Source of the DNA: JAJEFO01 sp965221845
GTDB taxonomy: Bacteria > Pseudomonadota > Alphaproteobacteria > Rhodobacterales > Rhodobacteraceae
Direction of reading: 5' to 3'
Assembly: GCA_965221845.1 (NCBI GenBank)
Contig: OZ244919.1
Span: 3,348,001 to 3,412,000 of the forward strand
Length of the DNA: 64,000 bases
A model generated the notes under the pieces. It made no database searches. It was given only the letters and a program-made list of their open reading frames with translations, and was not told the origin of the DNA. Of this stretch, positions 34,556 to 42,966 are shown piece by piece. The translations under genes were made by a program, and so were the position numbers. Each line of letters starts with the position of its first letter. The stretch's first letter is position 1.

Positions 34556-35620
34556 ATGAAGAAGACCATATTCGCAACGCTCGCGGCCGTGTCGCTTGCC
34601 GCGACCGCAGCGGCGCAGGAACTGACCGTGGGCTACATCTACCCCGCGCCCGTCGCCGACGTGGGCTGGGCAAAGCAGCTCGATCTGGGCCGGGAGGCGG
34701 TGGAGGCGGCCTATGGCGACCGTGTCGCTTCGGTCGTGGTCGACAGCGTGCCGGAAGGCCCTGACGCGGCCCGCGTGATGAACCAGATGGTTTCGGACGG
34801 CGCCGAATTCCTGATGCTCGGCTCCTTCGGCTACATGAATGACGGCATCAAGCTCGGCCGCGCCAACCCGCAGATCGGGATGATCCATGCCTCCGGCTTC
34901 AAGCAGACCGACAACTTCGGCACCTTCACGGCCCGGAACTACGAAGGCTTCTACCTCGGCGGCATGGCTGCGGGCATGAAGACCGAGAGCGATGTCATCG
35001 GCCTTGTCGGCGCCTTCCCGATCCCCGAGCTCGTGGCCGAGGTCAACGCGATCACGCTCGCCGCGCAGTCGGTCAACCCCGATGCGCAGGTCAAGGTGGT
35101 CTGGATCAACACCTGGTTCGATCCGCCCAAGGCCCAGGAGGCCGCCCGCGCGCTGATCAGCCAGGGGGCCGATGTGCTCTTCTCGCAGCATCAGGACACG
35201 CCGTCGGTTGTCACGGTGGCCGAGAACGAGGGCGTCTGGGTTGTCAACACCGGCTCTGACATGAGCGAATACGCACCGAACTGGCTTCTCGCGTCCGTCA
35301 CGAATGACTGGACCGACTACTTTGTCCGCGAAGTCGGCAGGAAGCTCGACGGCTCCTTCGTCGGCGCCGACGAACGCGGCGGCCTGGCCAGCGGCATGGT
35401 CAAGGTCGTGGCGTGGAGCGACACCCTGTCCGAGGAGCAGCTCGGCATGATAAAGTCCAAGGAAGCGGCCTTCATCGCGGGCACCGATCACGCCTTCGCC
35501 GGGCCCATCGTGGATCAGTCGGGCAGGGAGCGCGTGGCCGCCGGCGAGGTCCTGCCCGATCCCGAGATCTTCGGGATGAACTGGCTCGTCAGCACCGTTG
35601 ACGGAACGCTTCCGCAGTAG
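34556..35620 (+). CDS. BMP-family substrate-binding protein
   Basis: 354 residues. Signal peptide MKKTIFATLAAVSLAATAAA, then QELTVGYIYPAPVADVGWAK Q, the BMP/PnrA (TmpC)-like start. GSFGYMNDG, FTARNYEGFYLGGMAAGMKT, FSQHQDTPSVVTVAENEG and VNTGSDMSEYAPNWLLASVT are family blocks around the ligand cleft. BMP proteins bind purine nucleosides, xanthine or related compounds. GAAAGGAAAA lies before the ATG, 18 bp after permease 2. Its presence with an N-demethylase-like oxygenase fits an N-methylated purine or nucleoside as ligand (inference). Confidence 0.92.
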   Translation: MKKTIFATLAAVSLAATAAAQELTVGYIYPAPVADVGWAKQLDLGREAVEAAYGDRVASVVVDSVPEGPDAARVMNQMVSDGAEFLMLGSFGYMNDGIKLGRANPQIGMIHASGFKQTDNFGTFTARNYEGFYLGGMAAGMKTESDVIGLVGAFPIPELVAEVNAITLAAQSVNPDAQVKVVWINTWFDPPKAQEAARALISQGADVLFSQHQDTPSVVTVAENEGVWVVNTGSDMSEYAPNWLLASVTNDWTDYFVREVGRKLDGSFVGADERGGLASGMVKVVAWSDTLSEEQLGMIKSKEAAFIAGTDHAFAGPIVDQSGRERVAAGEVLPDPEIFGMNWLVSTVDGTLPQ

Positions 35621-35636
35621 GTGCGGGTCGCGCGCG

Positions 35637-35939
35637 ATGCAGGGATCCGGCGAGTTCGGACGTGGCGGTCACCGCCACGTCCATGCCCGCATGGTCTTCG
35701 AAGGCGTGTTGACCAAGGCATTCGAGACATTCCTGCGCGACAAGGCGCTTCGGCTCTCGCTGCCCTTGCGCTATCATGCACGGCAAGGCGGCAGCGTCAC
35801 GGTCGAGACCAGCGGCGCCGAGGCGCTGGTCGGCGCCCTGGAAATGTCCGCCATCATCGGCCCGGGGGACTGCGTGGTCGACGCCTGGCGTGTCGACATG
35901 CGCCCTGCAGACCCGCCCGAAGGCGCCGCCGGCCCGTAA
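35637..35939 (+). CDS. Acylphosphatase-like small protein
   Basis: About 100 residues, 16 bp after the binding-protein gene. RHVHARMVFEGVLTKAFETF LRDKA ... QGGSVTVETSGAEALVGALE ... IGPGDCVVDAW follows the beta-alpha-beta pattern of acylphosphatases (G.V....F, GSVTVE.SG, GP...V). The catalytic GFR arginine and the RN asparagine of true acylphosphatases are not present, so enzyme activity is doubtful. The start is uncertain: no good ribosome binding site is seen and the first 15 residues overlap a strong hairpin. It may be a pathway accessory protein or a decaying gene. Confidence 0.5.
   Translation: MQGSGEFGRGGHRHVHARMVFEGVLTKAFETFLRDKALRLSLPLRYHARQGGSVTVETSGAEALVGALEMSAIIGPGDCVVDAWRVDMRPADPPEGAAGP
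35658..35682 (+). terminator. Strong hairpin after the BMP gene
   Basis: GGACGTGGCGG-TCA-CCGCCACGTCC is a perfect 11-bp stem with a 3-base loop, 38 bp after the binding-protein stop. There is no T-run. It could end the operon or stabilise its 3' end, and it overlaps the start of the acylphosphatase-like frame. Confidence 0.5.
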
Positions 35940-36098
35940 GCCGTCGCCGTCAGGGACGGGCCTGCCGGGGGGGGCGTTCGGGGCCAGCGCCGCAACGCCT
36001 GCGGGCCCGCTTTCCCTGTCCGGCGCCGAGCCTGCCGATCTGATATCGCAGGTCCAGGGGGTGGGCGGCGCATGGCACCCCTGCCTTGCTCAGGGACG

Positions 36099-37761
36099 TC
36101 AGGCGGGCTCGGCCCTGACATCGAGCAGGTTCCGTGCCTCGCGCCCGCAGGCCACGGCGACAAGATGCACGGATCGGGCGACGTGACGGTACTTGTCGGC
36201 GTATCCCCGTGCCCGCATCTGGGCGAGCGCCGCGTCAAGCGCGGCATTCCTGCTGACTTTCCCCTCCGCCATCTTGAACTCGAGGACAAAGGCCTGCCCG
36301 CCCGTCAGCACCGCCATGTCCGCGCGGCCACGGCTTGACGCGTCCTCCGCCCGGACATCCACCCCGATCGCGCGGAAGCACATGTGCAGGAGGCTGGCGT
36401 ACCAGGACTCGTAGCGGGCAAGCTCGCCGCTGGCGTGCCACTGGTACGGGATCCCGGACAGGTACGAACGAAGCCTGTCGGCGAACCCGTCGAAGTCGTT
36501 TGCCTCCAGAAGCGCGCGGAGCTCCCGGCCCTGACCTGTGGATTCCGCCACGGCCTTGCCCAGATGCTGCAGCAGTCCCCGGTTCAGGCTGAGCCGCACC
36601 TCCGCGTTGGGGCAGTCAAGCCGGAAGGGCGTGTCGAAGCCCTCCCGCCGCTCCTCCGCGATGGTCAGGTAGCCGGTCTGGAACAGGAGCGCCTCGATGC
36701 CGATGTCGTTCACGTCGAACCTGGAGACGAGCGACATGTCCGCCGTCAGGTTCTCCAGCTCCATCGGGCTGACGCCTTTCTCCACCAGCGTCCGGAACAG
36801 GAACGTCGGGGATCCGGTCTCGAACCAGTGGGGCCGGAATTCCCGGCTCCGCAGCAGCAGCAGCACGTCATGGGGATTGTAGACCCGCGCCCCTCCCCGC
36901 CAGTGGTAGCCGTTGTACCAGGTCCGGATCTCCTTCCGGTCCAGCCCGTCGAGCTCGGCCCCGAACACCCGGTCCAGGTCCTCCTCCGTGTAGCCGCAGA
37001 TCGTGGCGTAGCGCGGGTCGAGGCTGATGTCCTCGAGATTGTTCAGGCCCGAGAACAGGCCGGCCTTTGAGAACATGCTGACGCCGGTGACGAAGGTGAA
37101 GCGGACGTGCTCGGCGCTGCCCTTGACGATCCCGTAGAAGCCCCGCAGGTAGTCGCGGTTGGCCGTCGCAAGCGCCGGTTCGTGCAGCGCATCGAGGATC
37201 GGTTTGTCATGCTCGTCCACGAGAACGACCGCCCGCTGGCCCGTGGCATGGTGAAGGCGGTCCAGGACGTTCCTAAGAGCTTGACCTAAAATGCCATATA
37301 TTGAACTATACTGGCATATTTCCGAGATTTCAGCACAACATATAGTGTTTGGTGTGAATTTTAGGTCAAGCTCTAAGGCGCCTTGGCCCCGTGTCCGATG
37401 CCGGCGCAGGAGGGAGGCCGTGCTTGCGCTCGACAGCCTCAAGCTGCTCGATGACATCCCCTTCGATCTCGTCCGGCGCGCCGTACTTTCCGTCGAAGCT
37501 CAGCCGCACCACCGGGTGGGTGGTCGACCAGTCCCAGCGGCCGTGGATCTCCAGGCCCCGGAACAGATCCTCGCGGCCCTCGAACAGCGCCTTGATCGTG
37601 TCCACCAGCAGGCTCTTGCCGAACCGGCGGGGGCGGGACAGGAAGCAATGGTCGCTCCGGTCGATCAGTTTGCGGATGAGCGGGGTCTTGTCGACGTAGT
37701 GGCCGTCGGTCTCCCGCAGCCTGGCGAAGGACTGGATGCCGATGGGCAGGCGTTGGCTCAT
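36099..37761 (-). pseudogene. AAA-ATPase-like / PD-(D/E)XK protein, third copy, broken by a MITE
   Basis: Homologue of the duplicated genes at 17-20 kb but clearly diverged. ATG start at 37761: MSQRLPIGIQSFARLRETDG HYVDKTPLIRKL, P-loop-like PRRFGKSLLVDTIK, then GAPDEIEGDVIEQLEAVERK. The frame ends at the MITE and resumes with NVLDRLHHATGQRAVVLVDE HDKP and runs to the PD-(D/E)XK-like end (GRADMAVLTGGQAFVLEFKM). Removing 100 bp (element plus one TAA) leaves exactly 521 codons with no stop, so the gene was intact before the insertion. As written it cannot make a full protein. Confidence 0.88.
37277..37373. mobile_element. 97-bp MITE with TAA target duplication
   Basis: Terminal inverted repeats GAGCTTGACCTAAAAT (left) and ATTTTAGGTCAAGCTC (right, perfect complement) enclose an AT-rich 65-bp core with no coding capacity. 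It is flanked by TAA at 37274-37276 and 37374-37376. GAGC-starting ends with a TNA duplication are typical of elements mobilised by IS5-family (IS1031-like) transposases. It interrupts the third nuclease-like gene. Confidence 0.88.
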
Positions 37762-37899
37762 TGAGTTTCTCCCTTCTCCGGCATCGGCACGTGCCGACTC
37801 CAGGGGCGAATGCCGACCCTTGCATTCGACGGATGCGACCCTGTCGCCATTTGCGCCAATTCACCTCCCGTTCGCAGCCGGACACATGGCAATCCTGTG

Positions 37900-39135
37900 T
37901 CAGTTCGGCCTGCGATACGCGAACTGCATGACGTCGGTGTTGCCTGCGGAGAATCCTGCTGCGCAGGATGCGAGGTAGAGATCCCACATGCGGCGGAACC
38001 GCTCGTCAAAGCCCAGTTCGGCGATCCGGCTCCATCTGCGGTTGAAGCGGCCGCGCCATGCGCGGAGCGTTCGCGAATAGCTCTCGCCGAACGCCTCGGC
38101 GCCGACCGTCTCGAGCCCGGCGGCCCGGGACAGCTCGCCGAGTGCGGCCGGGCTGGGCAGCATGCCGCCCGGGAAGATGTGCTTCTGGATGAAATCCGTC
38201 CTCCTGCGGTATGCCGGAAACAGCCTGTCCGCGATCGTGATGGCCTGCACCGCCGCCGTGCCGCCCGGCCTGATCCGGTCGTGCAGGGTCGCGAAATAGG
38301 TCGGCCAGTACTTCTCCCCGACGGCCTCGATCATCTCGATCGAGGCGACCGCGTCGTAGGTCCCGCGCTCGTCGCGGTAGTCGCGCATCAGGACCTCGCC
38401 CCTTTCGGCCAGCCCCGCATCGAAGAGGCGGCGGCGGGCAAAGTCGTGCTGCGCCCTCGAGATCGTCAGTGCCGTCACCCGCGCGCCCCGTTCGCGGATC
38501 GCGTATTCGGCGAATCCGCCCCATCCGCAGCCGATTTCGAGGAGCCGTTCGCCGGGCGCAAGCGCCAGCCGGTCGCAGACGGCCGCGTACTTGTTCCGCT
38601 GCGCCTCTTCCAGGCTCTCGCGTCCGCTTCGGAACATCGCGGAGGAGTAGGTCATCGTCGCGTCGAGCCACAGGCGGTAGAACGTGTTGCCGAGATCGTA
38701 GTGCCGCGCGACGTTGCGCTGCGCGCCCGTGCGGCTGTTGGCGTTGAGTCGGTGACGCAGGCGCTCCCACAGGCGCAGGATCCCGGCGCCGCGGAACCGG
38801 CGCGCCATGCTGTCGCTGTTCAGCATCATCGAGTCCATGACGGCCTGGAGATCCGGCGTGGTCCACCAGCCGTCCATGTACATCTCGGCGAAGCCCAGGC
38901 TGCCCTCGCCAAGCAGGCGCTCTAGGAAGCCCCGGTGACGGATGTCGATCCTGCACCGGGGACCCGGCCTGCGCCCTTCCGCACGGAGGCGCGTGCCGTC
39001 GGGGAGTCCGGCATCGATCGCTCCGAACTCGATGCGCTGCAGGACCGCGAGGATCGGCCTGTGGCGCCGCGGAAGCGCCGGTGCCGCCTCGGGCGCTGCG
39101 GCATCCGCGCCGGGGCTGTCGGCCCGAACGGTCAT
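37900..39135 (-). CDS. Cyclopropane-fatty-acyl-phospholipid synthase family methyltransferase
   Basis: 411 residues. LGEGSLGFAEMYMDGWW, VARHYDLGNTFYRLWLDATM TYS, LLEIGCGWGGFAEYA (SAM-binding) and IEMIEAVGEKYWPTYF are CFA synthase signatures, and the C-terminus has FIQKHIFPGGMLPS. The enzyme transfers a methylene or methyl from SAM to unsaturated acyl chains of membrane lipids. It is the last of seven overlapping genes, coupled by ATGA to the SDR gene. In Rhodobacter such clusters belong to the singlet-oxygen (sigma-E/ChrR) response and furan fatty acid synthesis (assignment of individual steps from memory). Confidence 0.92.
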   Translation of the reverse strand: MTVRADSPGADAAAPEAAPALPRRHRPILAVLQRIEFGAIDAGLPDGTRLRAEGRRPGPRCRIDIRHRGFLERLLGEGSLGFAEMYMDGWWTTPDLQAVMDSMMLNSDSMARRFRGAGILRLWERLRHRLNANSRTGAQRNVARHYDLGNTFYRLWLDATMTYSSAMFRSGRESLEEAQRNKYAAVCDRLALAPGERLLEIGCGWGGFAEYAIRERGARVTALTISRAQHDFARRRLFDAGLAERGEVLMRDYRDERGTYDAVASIEMIEAVGEKYWPTYFATLHDRIRPGGTAAVQAITIADRLFPAYRRRTDFIQKHIFPGGMLPSPAALGELSRAAGLETVGAEAFGESYSRTLRAWRGRFNRRWSRIAELGFDERFRRMWDLYLASCAAGFSAGNTDVMQFAYRRPN

Positions 39136-39911
39136 GGATCCTGCCTTCGGCGGCGCGCGCCTTGCGCGAGCAGCCAGAAATAGGCCGGTCGCGGCAGGGC
39201 GGACAGGAGCCTGAACGCCGCCGCCATGACGAAGGGAAAGGCGATCTCGTGCCGGCGCCGGGTCATGCCGCGCACGATCCTCGCCGCGGCGTCCTGAGGG
39301 GTCATGATGAAGGGCATGCGGAAGGCGTTCTTCGCTGTCAGCCTCGATTCGACAAAGCCGGGACTGCAGATCTGCACCAAGACGCCGGATCCGTCCAGAT
39401 CGCAGCGAAGGCTCTCGGCAAGGTGCATCATCGCCGCCTTGGTCGCGCCGTACCCCCATGCGTTCGGAAGGCCCCTGTATCCGGCCAGGGAGCCGATCAG
39501 CAGCACATGGCCGGAGCCGCGGCCGCAGAACGCCGGCACGCAGGCGGCAAGGACGCGCAGCGCGCCCGTCAGGTTGACGTCGACGATCCGCTCGAGCGCG
39601 TCAGGATCGGGCCGCCGCGCCGACATCGGCTCGTAGGCTCCGGCGCAGTAGATGACGCCGTCGACCGTGCCGACGTCGCGGAAGGCGGCGGCGGTGGCGG
39701 CGCTGTCGGTGACGTCCAGCGCGACCGCCTCATGGCCGCCGTGACGCGTCCGCACGGGCTGCATGTCCTCCAGGAGGCTCAGCAGCGCCCCTTCGTCGCG
39801 GGCAGAGGCGGCGACCGCGGCGCCCTCGCGGGCCAGGCACAGCGCGAGCTGCCGGCCGATGCCCGCGCTGGCGCCGACCAGCCAGTAGCGCTTGCCCGCA
39901 AGGCCGGTCAT
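39132..39911 (-). CDS. Short-chain dehydrogenase/reductase
   Basis: 259 residues with the NAD(P)-binding GASAGIGR (residues about 13-20), DGVIYCAGAY, catalytic S and Y in LLIGSLAGYRGLPNAWGYGA TK (YxxxK), and a C-terminal hydrophobic segment (FPFVMAAAFRLLSALPRPAY FWLL) that may anchor it to the membrane. It is the sixth gene of the acyl-modification operon, with 4-bp overlaps on both sides. Substrate probably a lipid carbonyl or alcohol (inference). Confidence 0.9.
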   Translation of the reverse strand: MTGLAGKRYWLVGASAGIGRQLALCLAREGAAVAASARDEGALLSLLEDMQPVRTRHGGHEAVALDVTDSAATAAAFRDVGTVDGVIYCAGAYEPMSARRPDPDALERIVDVNLTGALRVLAACVPAFCGRGSGHVLLIGSLAGYRGLPNAWGYGATKAAMMHLAESLRCDLDGSGVLVQICSPGFVESRLTAKNAFRMPFIMTPQDAAARIVRGMTRRRHEIAFPFVMAAAFRLLSALPRPAYFWLLAQGARRRRQDP

Positions 39912-40456
39912 GGCTGCGCGGCCCCCTGCGGGGAGGCTTCGCCCCTTCGGAAGCAGGCGATGATCTCGCCGACCTTGAGACCGAACTTGGACATGCGTGC
40001 CCGGTTGATCAGCGTGCCGTCGTCGATCAGGTAGAGCCAGTCCTGCATGCTGACGACGACCTCTCCGGACTTCCGCGGCACCCGCAGCCTGTAGCGCATC
40101 GCCGCGACGTTGCCGCTCTGGGCGCCCTTCGCCACGCCCGGCACGTCATGCGCCGTGGCCGAAAATTCCCCGTCGCCGGCGAACTCGAGCTCCCAGCACC
40201 TTTCCCCGGTCTCGCCGTCGTCGTAGCGGAAACGCTCCTCGAGCCTGCCGCTGTTGCCCGTCCAGCTGCCGTTCATCTCGATGGTGAAGCGCCGTTGCGC
40301 ATGCCCCGAAAGGCCGATGAAGACGCCGGACGCCGTGAGCGGGCCGTCAAGATAGCGCCGGAGGTCGAGCAGCGGCGTCTTGCGGGCGTAGGCGTCGACG
40401 CTCTGGGACGCGAGATCGAACAGCAGGCCCGAGCCGGGCACTTGTCTCATCTTCAT
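39908..40456 (-). CDS. DUF3833-family protein
   Basis: 182 residues: LRRYLDGPLTASGVFIGLSG, RRFTIEMNGSWTGNSGRLEE RFRYDDGETGER and YLIDDGTLINRARMSKFGLK VGEIIACFRR are typical of the DUF3833 family, which is regularly encoded with CFA synthase, DUF1365 and amine-oxidase genes. The beta-rich pattern suggests a lipocalin-like barrel that could bind a lipid. No lipoprotein cysteine is seen. Function unknown; context places it in acyl-chain modification. Confidence 0.85.
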   Translation of the reverse strand: MKMRQVPGSGLLFDLASQSVDAYARKTPLLDLRRYLDGPLTASGVFIGLSGHAQRRFTIEMNGSWTGNSGRLEERFRYDDGETGERCWELEFAGDGEFSATAHDVPGVAKGAQSGNVAAMRYRLRVPRKSGEVVVSMQDWLYLIDDGTLINRARMSKFGLKVGEIIACFRRGEASPQGAAQP

Positions 40457-41700
40457 GGTCTCTCCCTTTCGTTGACCAGGAACAGCAGTATCGGCAGCGC
40501 GGCGAGCTTGAGCGCGCAGGGCACGAGCGCGTACGCGGCCGAAAGGGCCATGCGCCCGTCCGCCGACGGAACGCCGGGATCGTATCCCGCAAGATCGAGC
40601 AGCGGCAGGACGATGCCGGCGGCGAGCGCGAGCGCGGACTTCTGCAGGAATGTCCAGAGCGAGAACACCTGCCCGCCGCCGCCGGTGACACGGGCCGCCA
40701 GCATTGCCGGCGCCAGCGTCATGTCGGCGCCGAGCGCGGCGCCCGATGCCGCCGCTATGGCGTAGAAGGGCAGGATGTCGCCGGCGCCCAGCGCATGTGC
40801 CCAGACGAAGGCAGGCACCGAGAGCGCCATGCCGGATGCGAGCGCGGCCCTGCGTCCGACGCGCGCGGCGAATCGCGCCCACAGGGGCGCGGCGCCGGCG
40901 GCCGCGGCGAAGAACACGAGCAGCACCGGCCCGGCGTGCGCTTCGGCGTCCAGGATGTCGGTGAGGAAGAACAGCACGAGCGTCGATGTCACCGCCGTCG
41001 GCAACGCATTGACGAAGCCGAATGCGAGCAGCGGCCTGACGCCGGGCGCGCGCAGGGCCTCCAGTGATCCGGCGGACGGCAAGGACATGCCGGAGGCCAG
41101 CCAGCGCCTGCGCATGCCGCCGAGGGCGAGCAACGCCATCGCCGCAAAGGCTGCGGCATAGCCGGGATAGGCCAGGGCGCCGCCCAGGGACGGCTCCAGA
41201 ACGGACGGCGCCGCGGCGGCAAGGCAGATGCCGGCAAGCCCGCCGGCCTCGCGCCAGAGGGCGATTCGCGTGTGGCCTCCCCCGGCCGCGCTCGCCTGCG
41301 CAAGCCCGTGGTCGTAGAGCGCGATCTGCAGCGCGCTGAATCCGGTGAACGCGGCGATCAGGCCGGCCGCGAGCCGCGGCAGGGGCTCGCCCCATCCCGG
41401 CGGCGCGAAGAGCAGCGCGAACCCCGTGCAGAGCAGCGCGCCCGAAACCAGGACCCACGCTTCCCGGCGGCGCGGCAGGCGGTCCGCGAGGCGACCGATC
41501 AGCGGATCCTGAAGGCTGTCGATCGTGCGGGCCCCAAGCAGGACCGCGCCCAGCGTGGCGAGGCCGACGCCCATCTCCTCCGCATAGAAGCGCGGCGCAT
41601 GTATGTAGAGCGGCAGGCCGGCGAAGGCGAGCATGGCCGCAACCGCGGCAGGCGCGAGCAGCTCGCGCCGCGGCAGGCCTTCCCGGCCCGCCTCAGTCAT
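40453..41700 (-). CDS. MFS transporter (GPH-like)
   Basis: 415 residues with about twelve membrane segments and the MFS loop motif GRLADRLPRRREAWVLVSGA after TM2; DSLQDPLIGRLAD is the GPH/MelB-type D-P-x-G-x-x-S/AD block. A relative stands at the same position in the Rhodobacter sigma-E regulon cluster. The transported compound is unknown. It overlaps both neighbouring genes (4 and 8 bp). Confidence 0.88.
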   Translation of the reverse strand: MTEAGREGLPRRELLAPAAVAAMLAFAGLPLYIHAPRFYAEEMGVGLATLGAVLLGARTIDSLQDPLIGRLADRLPRRREAWVLVSGALLCTGFALLFAPPGWGEPLPRLAAGLIAAFTGFSALQIALYDHGLAQASAAGGGHTRIALWREAGGLAGICLAAAAPSVLEPSLGGALAYPGYAAAFAAMALLALGGMRRRWLASGMSLPSAGSLEALRAPGVRPLLAFGFVNALPTAVTSTLVLFFLTDILDAEAHAGPVLLVFFAAAAGAAPLWARFAARVGRRAALASGMALSVPAFVWAHALGAGDILPFYAIAAASGAALGADMTLAPAMLAARVTGGGGQVFSLWTFLQKSALALAAGIVLPLLDLAGYDPGVPSADGRMALSAAYALVPCALKLAALPILLFLVNERERP

Positions 41701-42208
41701 CGCAGCCTCCGGCGAGCAGCTCGGCGCGCCGCCTCTGCTCGCGGCTGCCGGGACCAAGCCAGATGTCGAGGAAAAGGTCGACGTCCTGCGTGAGCGCGCC
41801 GGTGGCGTCGCCGTTGTGGAAGAACTCGACCCGTCCGGGAGCGCTTCGCCAGGCGGTGAAGCGGTCGCCCTTCGCGATGTTCCGGAACGCCTGCTCCAGC
41901 TCCCGTCGGGCCGCGCCGAAGGCGCTCCGGGGCTTGCCTGACATTCGCGCCATCTCCTTTATCGAGGTGTAGACCAGCGTGCGGCGGGAGAAGTCGCGCC
42001 GGTAGACGAGGGACAGCGCGAAACGGTCGCCCGGCGGGGTTTCGGCGTCTGTCCACAGTTCGGCCCTGTACAGGCGCGCGGCGAGGAAGGCGTAGTCGGC
42101 GCAGCCCGCAGGACGCTCGGAGGCAACGCGGCCCGCAAGCTCGCGCGGCGCCGCGGCGGCGCCTGCGGCCAGCAGCAGGATGCACAGCATGACGCATCCC
42201 GCCCTCAT
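41693..42208 (-). CDS. Chalcone-isomerase-like secreted protein
   Basis: 171 residues with signal peptide MRAGCVMLCILLLAAGAAAA. DYAFLAARLYRAELWTDAE, FALSLVYRRDFSRRTLVYTS IKEM and FFHNGDATGALTQDVDLFLD IWLGP match the bacterial chalcone-isomerase-like domain, a fold related to fatty-acid-binding proteins. It probably works in the periplasm with lipid substrates; no isomerase chemistry is implied. Coupled by ATGA to DUF1365. Confidence 0.82.
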   Translation of the reverse strand: MRAGCVMLCILLLAAGAAAAPRELAGRVASERPAGCADYAFLAARLYRAELWTDAETPPGDRFALSLVYRRDFSRRTLVYTSIKEMARMSGKPRSAFGAARRELEQAFRNIAKGDRFTAWRSAPGRVEFFHNGDATGALTQDVDLFLDIWLGPGSREQRRRAELLAGGCDD

Positions 42209-42966
42209 GTGACGCTGCCCCCGGGAGGGTCCGGGCGCCGCCGGAACGGAACGCCCTTCCGCCAGAGCCGCAGCGCCTGCCAGTGGATCAGGGCCGACGT
42301 CCTGGCCGCGCCGAACGGACGCGACAGGAGCGCCCGCGCGATTTCCCGGTCGGTGAAGGGCCGCCGCTCGCCGGTGATCGCCGTCTCGAGTCCGCCGCCG
42401 CCGCCGTCGTCGTAGCGGATCCGGACGGAGACGCCGGATTCCCCCAGCCGGAAGCGGAAGCGGTACTCGCCGGCGATGTCGAAGAACGGCGAGACGTGGA
42501 GGCGCTTGCGCGACACTGTCCAGCAGTCGCCTTCCATGTCCTCGCCGGCTTCCTGCGCGCAGAGATAGGCGTGCCGGTCGCCCCACGTGTTGTGCACCTC
42601 GGCAAGGACCGCGCGGAGATTGCCCGTGCTGCCGGTCAGGAACCAGAAGCTGACCGGGTTGAACACGTAGCCCCAGTAGCGCGGCTGGGCCATGAGAAGC
42701 ACGCGCTCGACGCCGCCTATGCCCGCGTCGCGCGCGAGGGCCCGGACGTCCTCGACGCCGCGGCAGCCCGGCACGCCGTGATCCGCCGGATGGAGCGAGA
42801 CGAGGTTGGGCCTGCCGTAGGAGAACAGCTTCACGGCCGCTTTGCCGGCAAGCGCCGCCTCGTCGAGCAGCAGGCAGTCCACCGCGTAGCTGAAGCGGTT
42901 TGCCACCGGCGCGCGCCTGGCATGGCCCACGCGCGCCCGGATCACGGAGGGATCCGTCAGCCCCAT
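42205..42966 (-). CDS. DUF1365-family protein
   Basis: 253 residues: RVGHARRAPVANRFSYAVDC LLLDE, RVLLMAQPRYWGYVFNPVSF WFL and EVHNTWGDRHAYL are the DUF1365 signatures. The family is nearly always next to the flavin amine oxidase and CFA synthase genes seen here. Biochemical role unknown. The start at 42966 gives MGLTDPSVIRARVGHAR and overlaps the oxidase gene by 10 bp. Confidence 0.9.
   Translation of the reverse strand: MGLTDPSVIRARVGHARRAPVANRFSYAVDCLLLDEAALAGKAAVKLFSYGRPNLVSLHPADHGVPGCRGVEDVRALARDAGIGGVERVLLMAQPRYWGYVFNPVSFWFLTGSTGNLRAVLAEVHNTWGDRHAYLCAQEAGEDMEGDCWTVSRKRLHVSPFFDIAGEYRFRFRLGESGVSVRIRYDDGGGGGLETAITGERRPFTDREIARALLSRPFGAARTSALIHWQALRLWRKGVPFRRRPDPPGGSVT

Noticed and set aside
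33578..35491. Minus-strand open frame of about 637 codons
   Set aside because: Antisense shadow of the second permease and the BMP binding protein.
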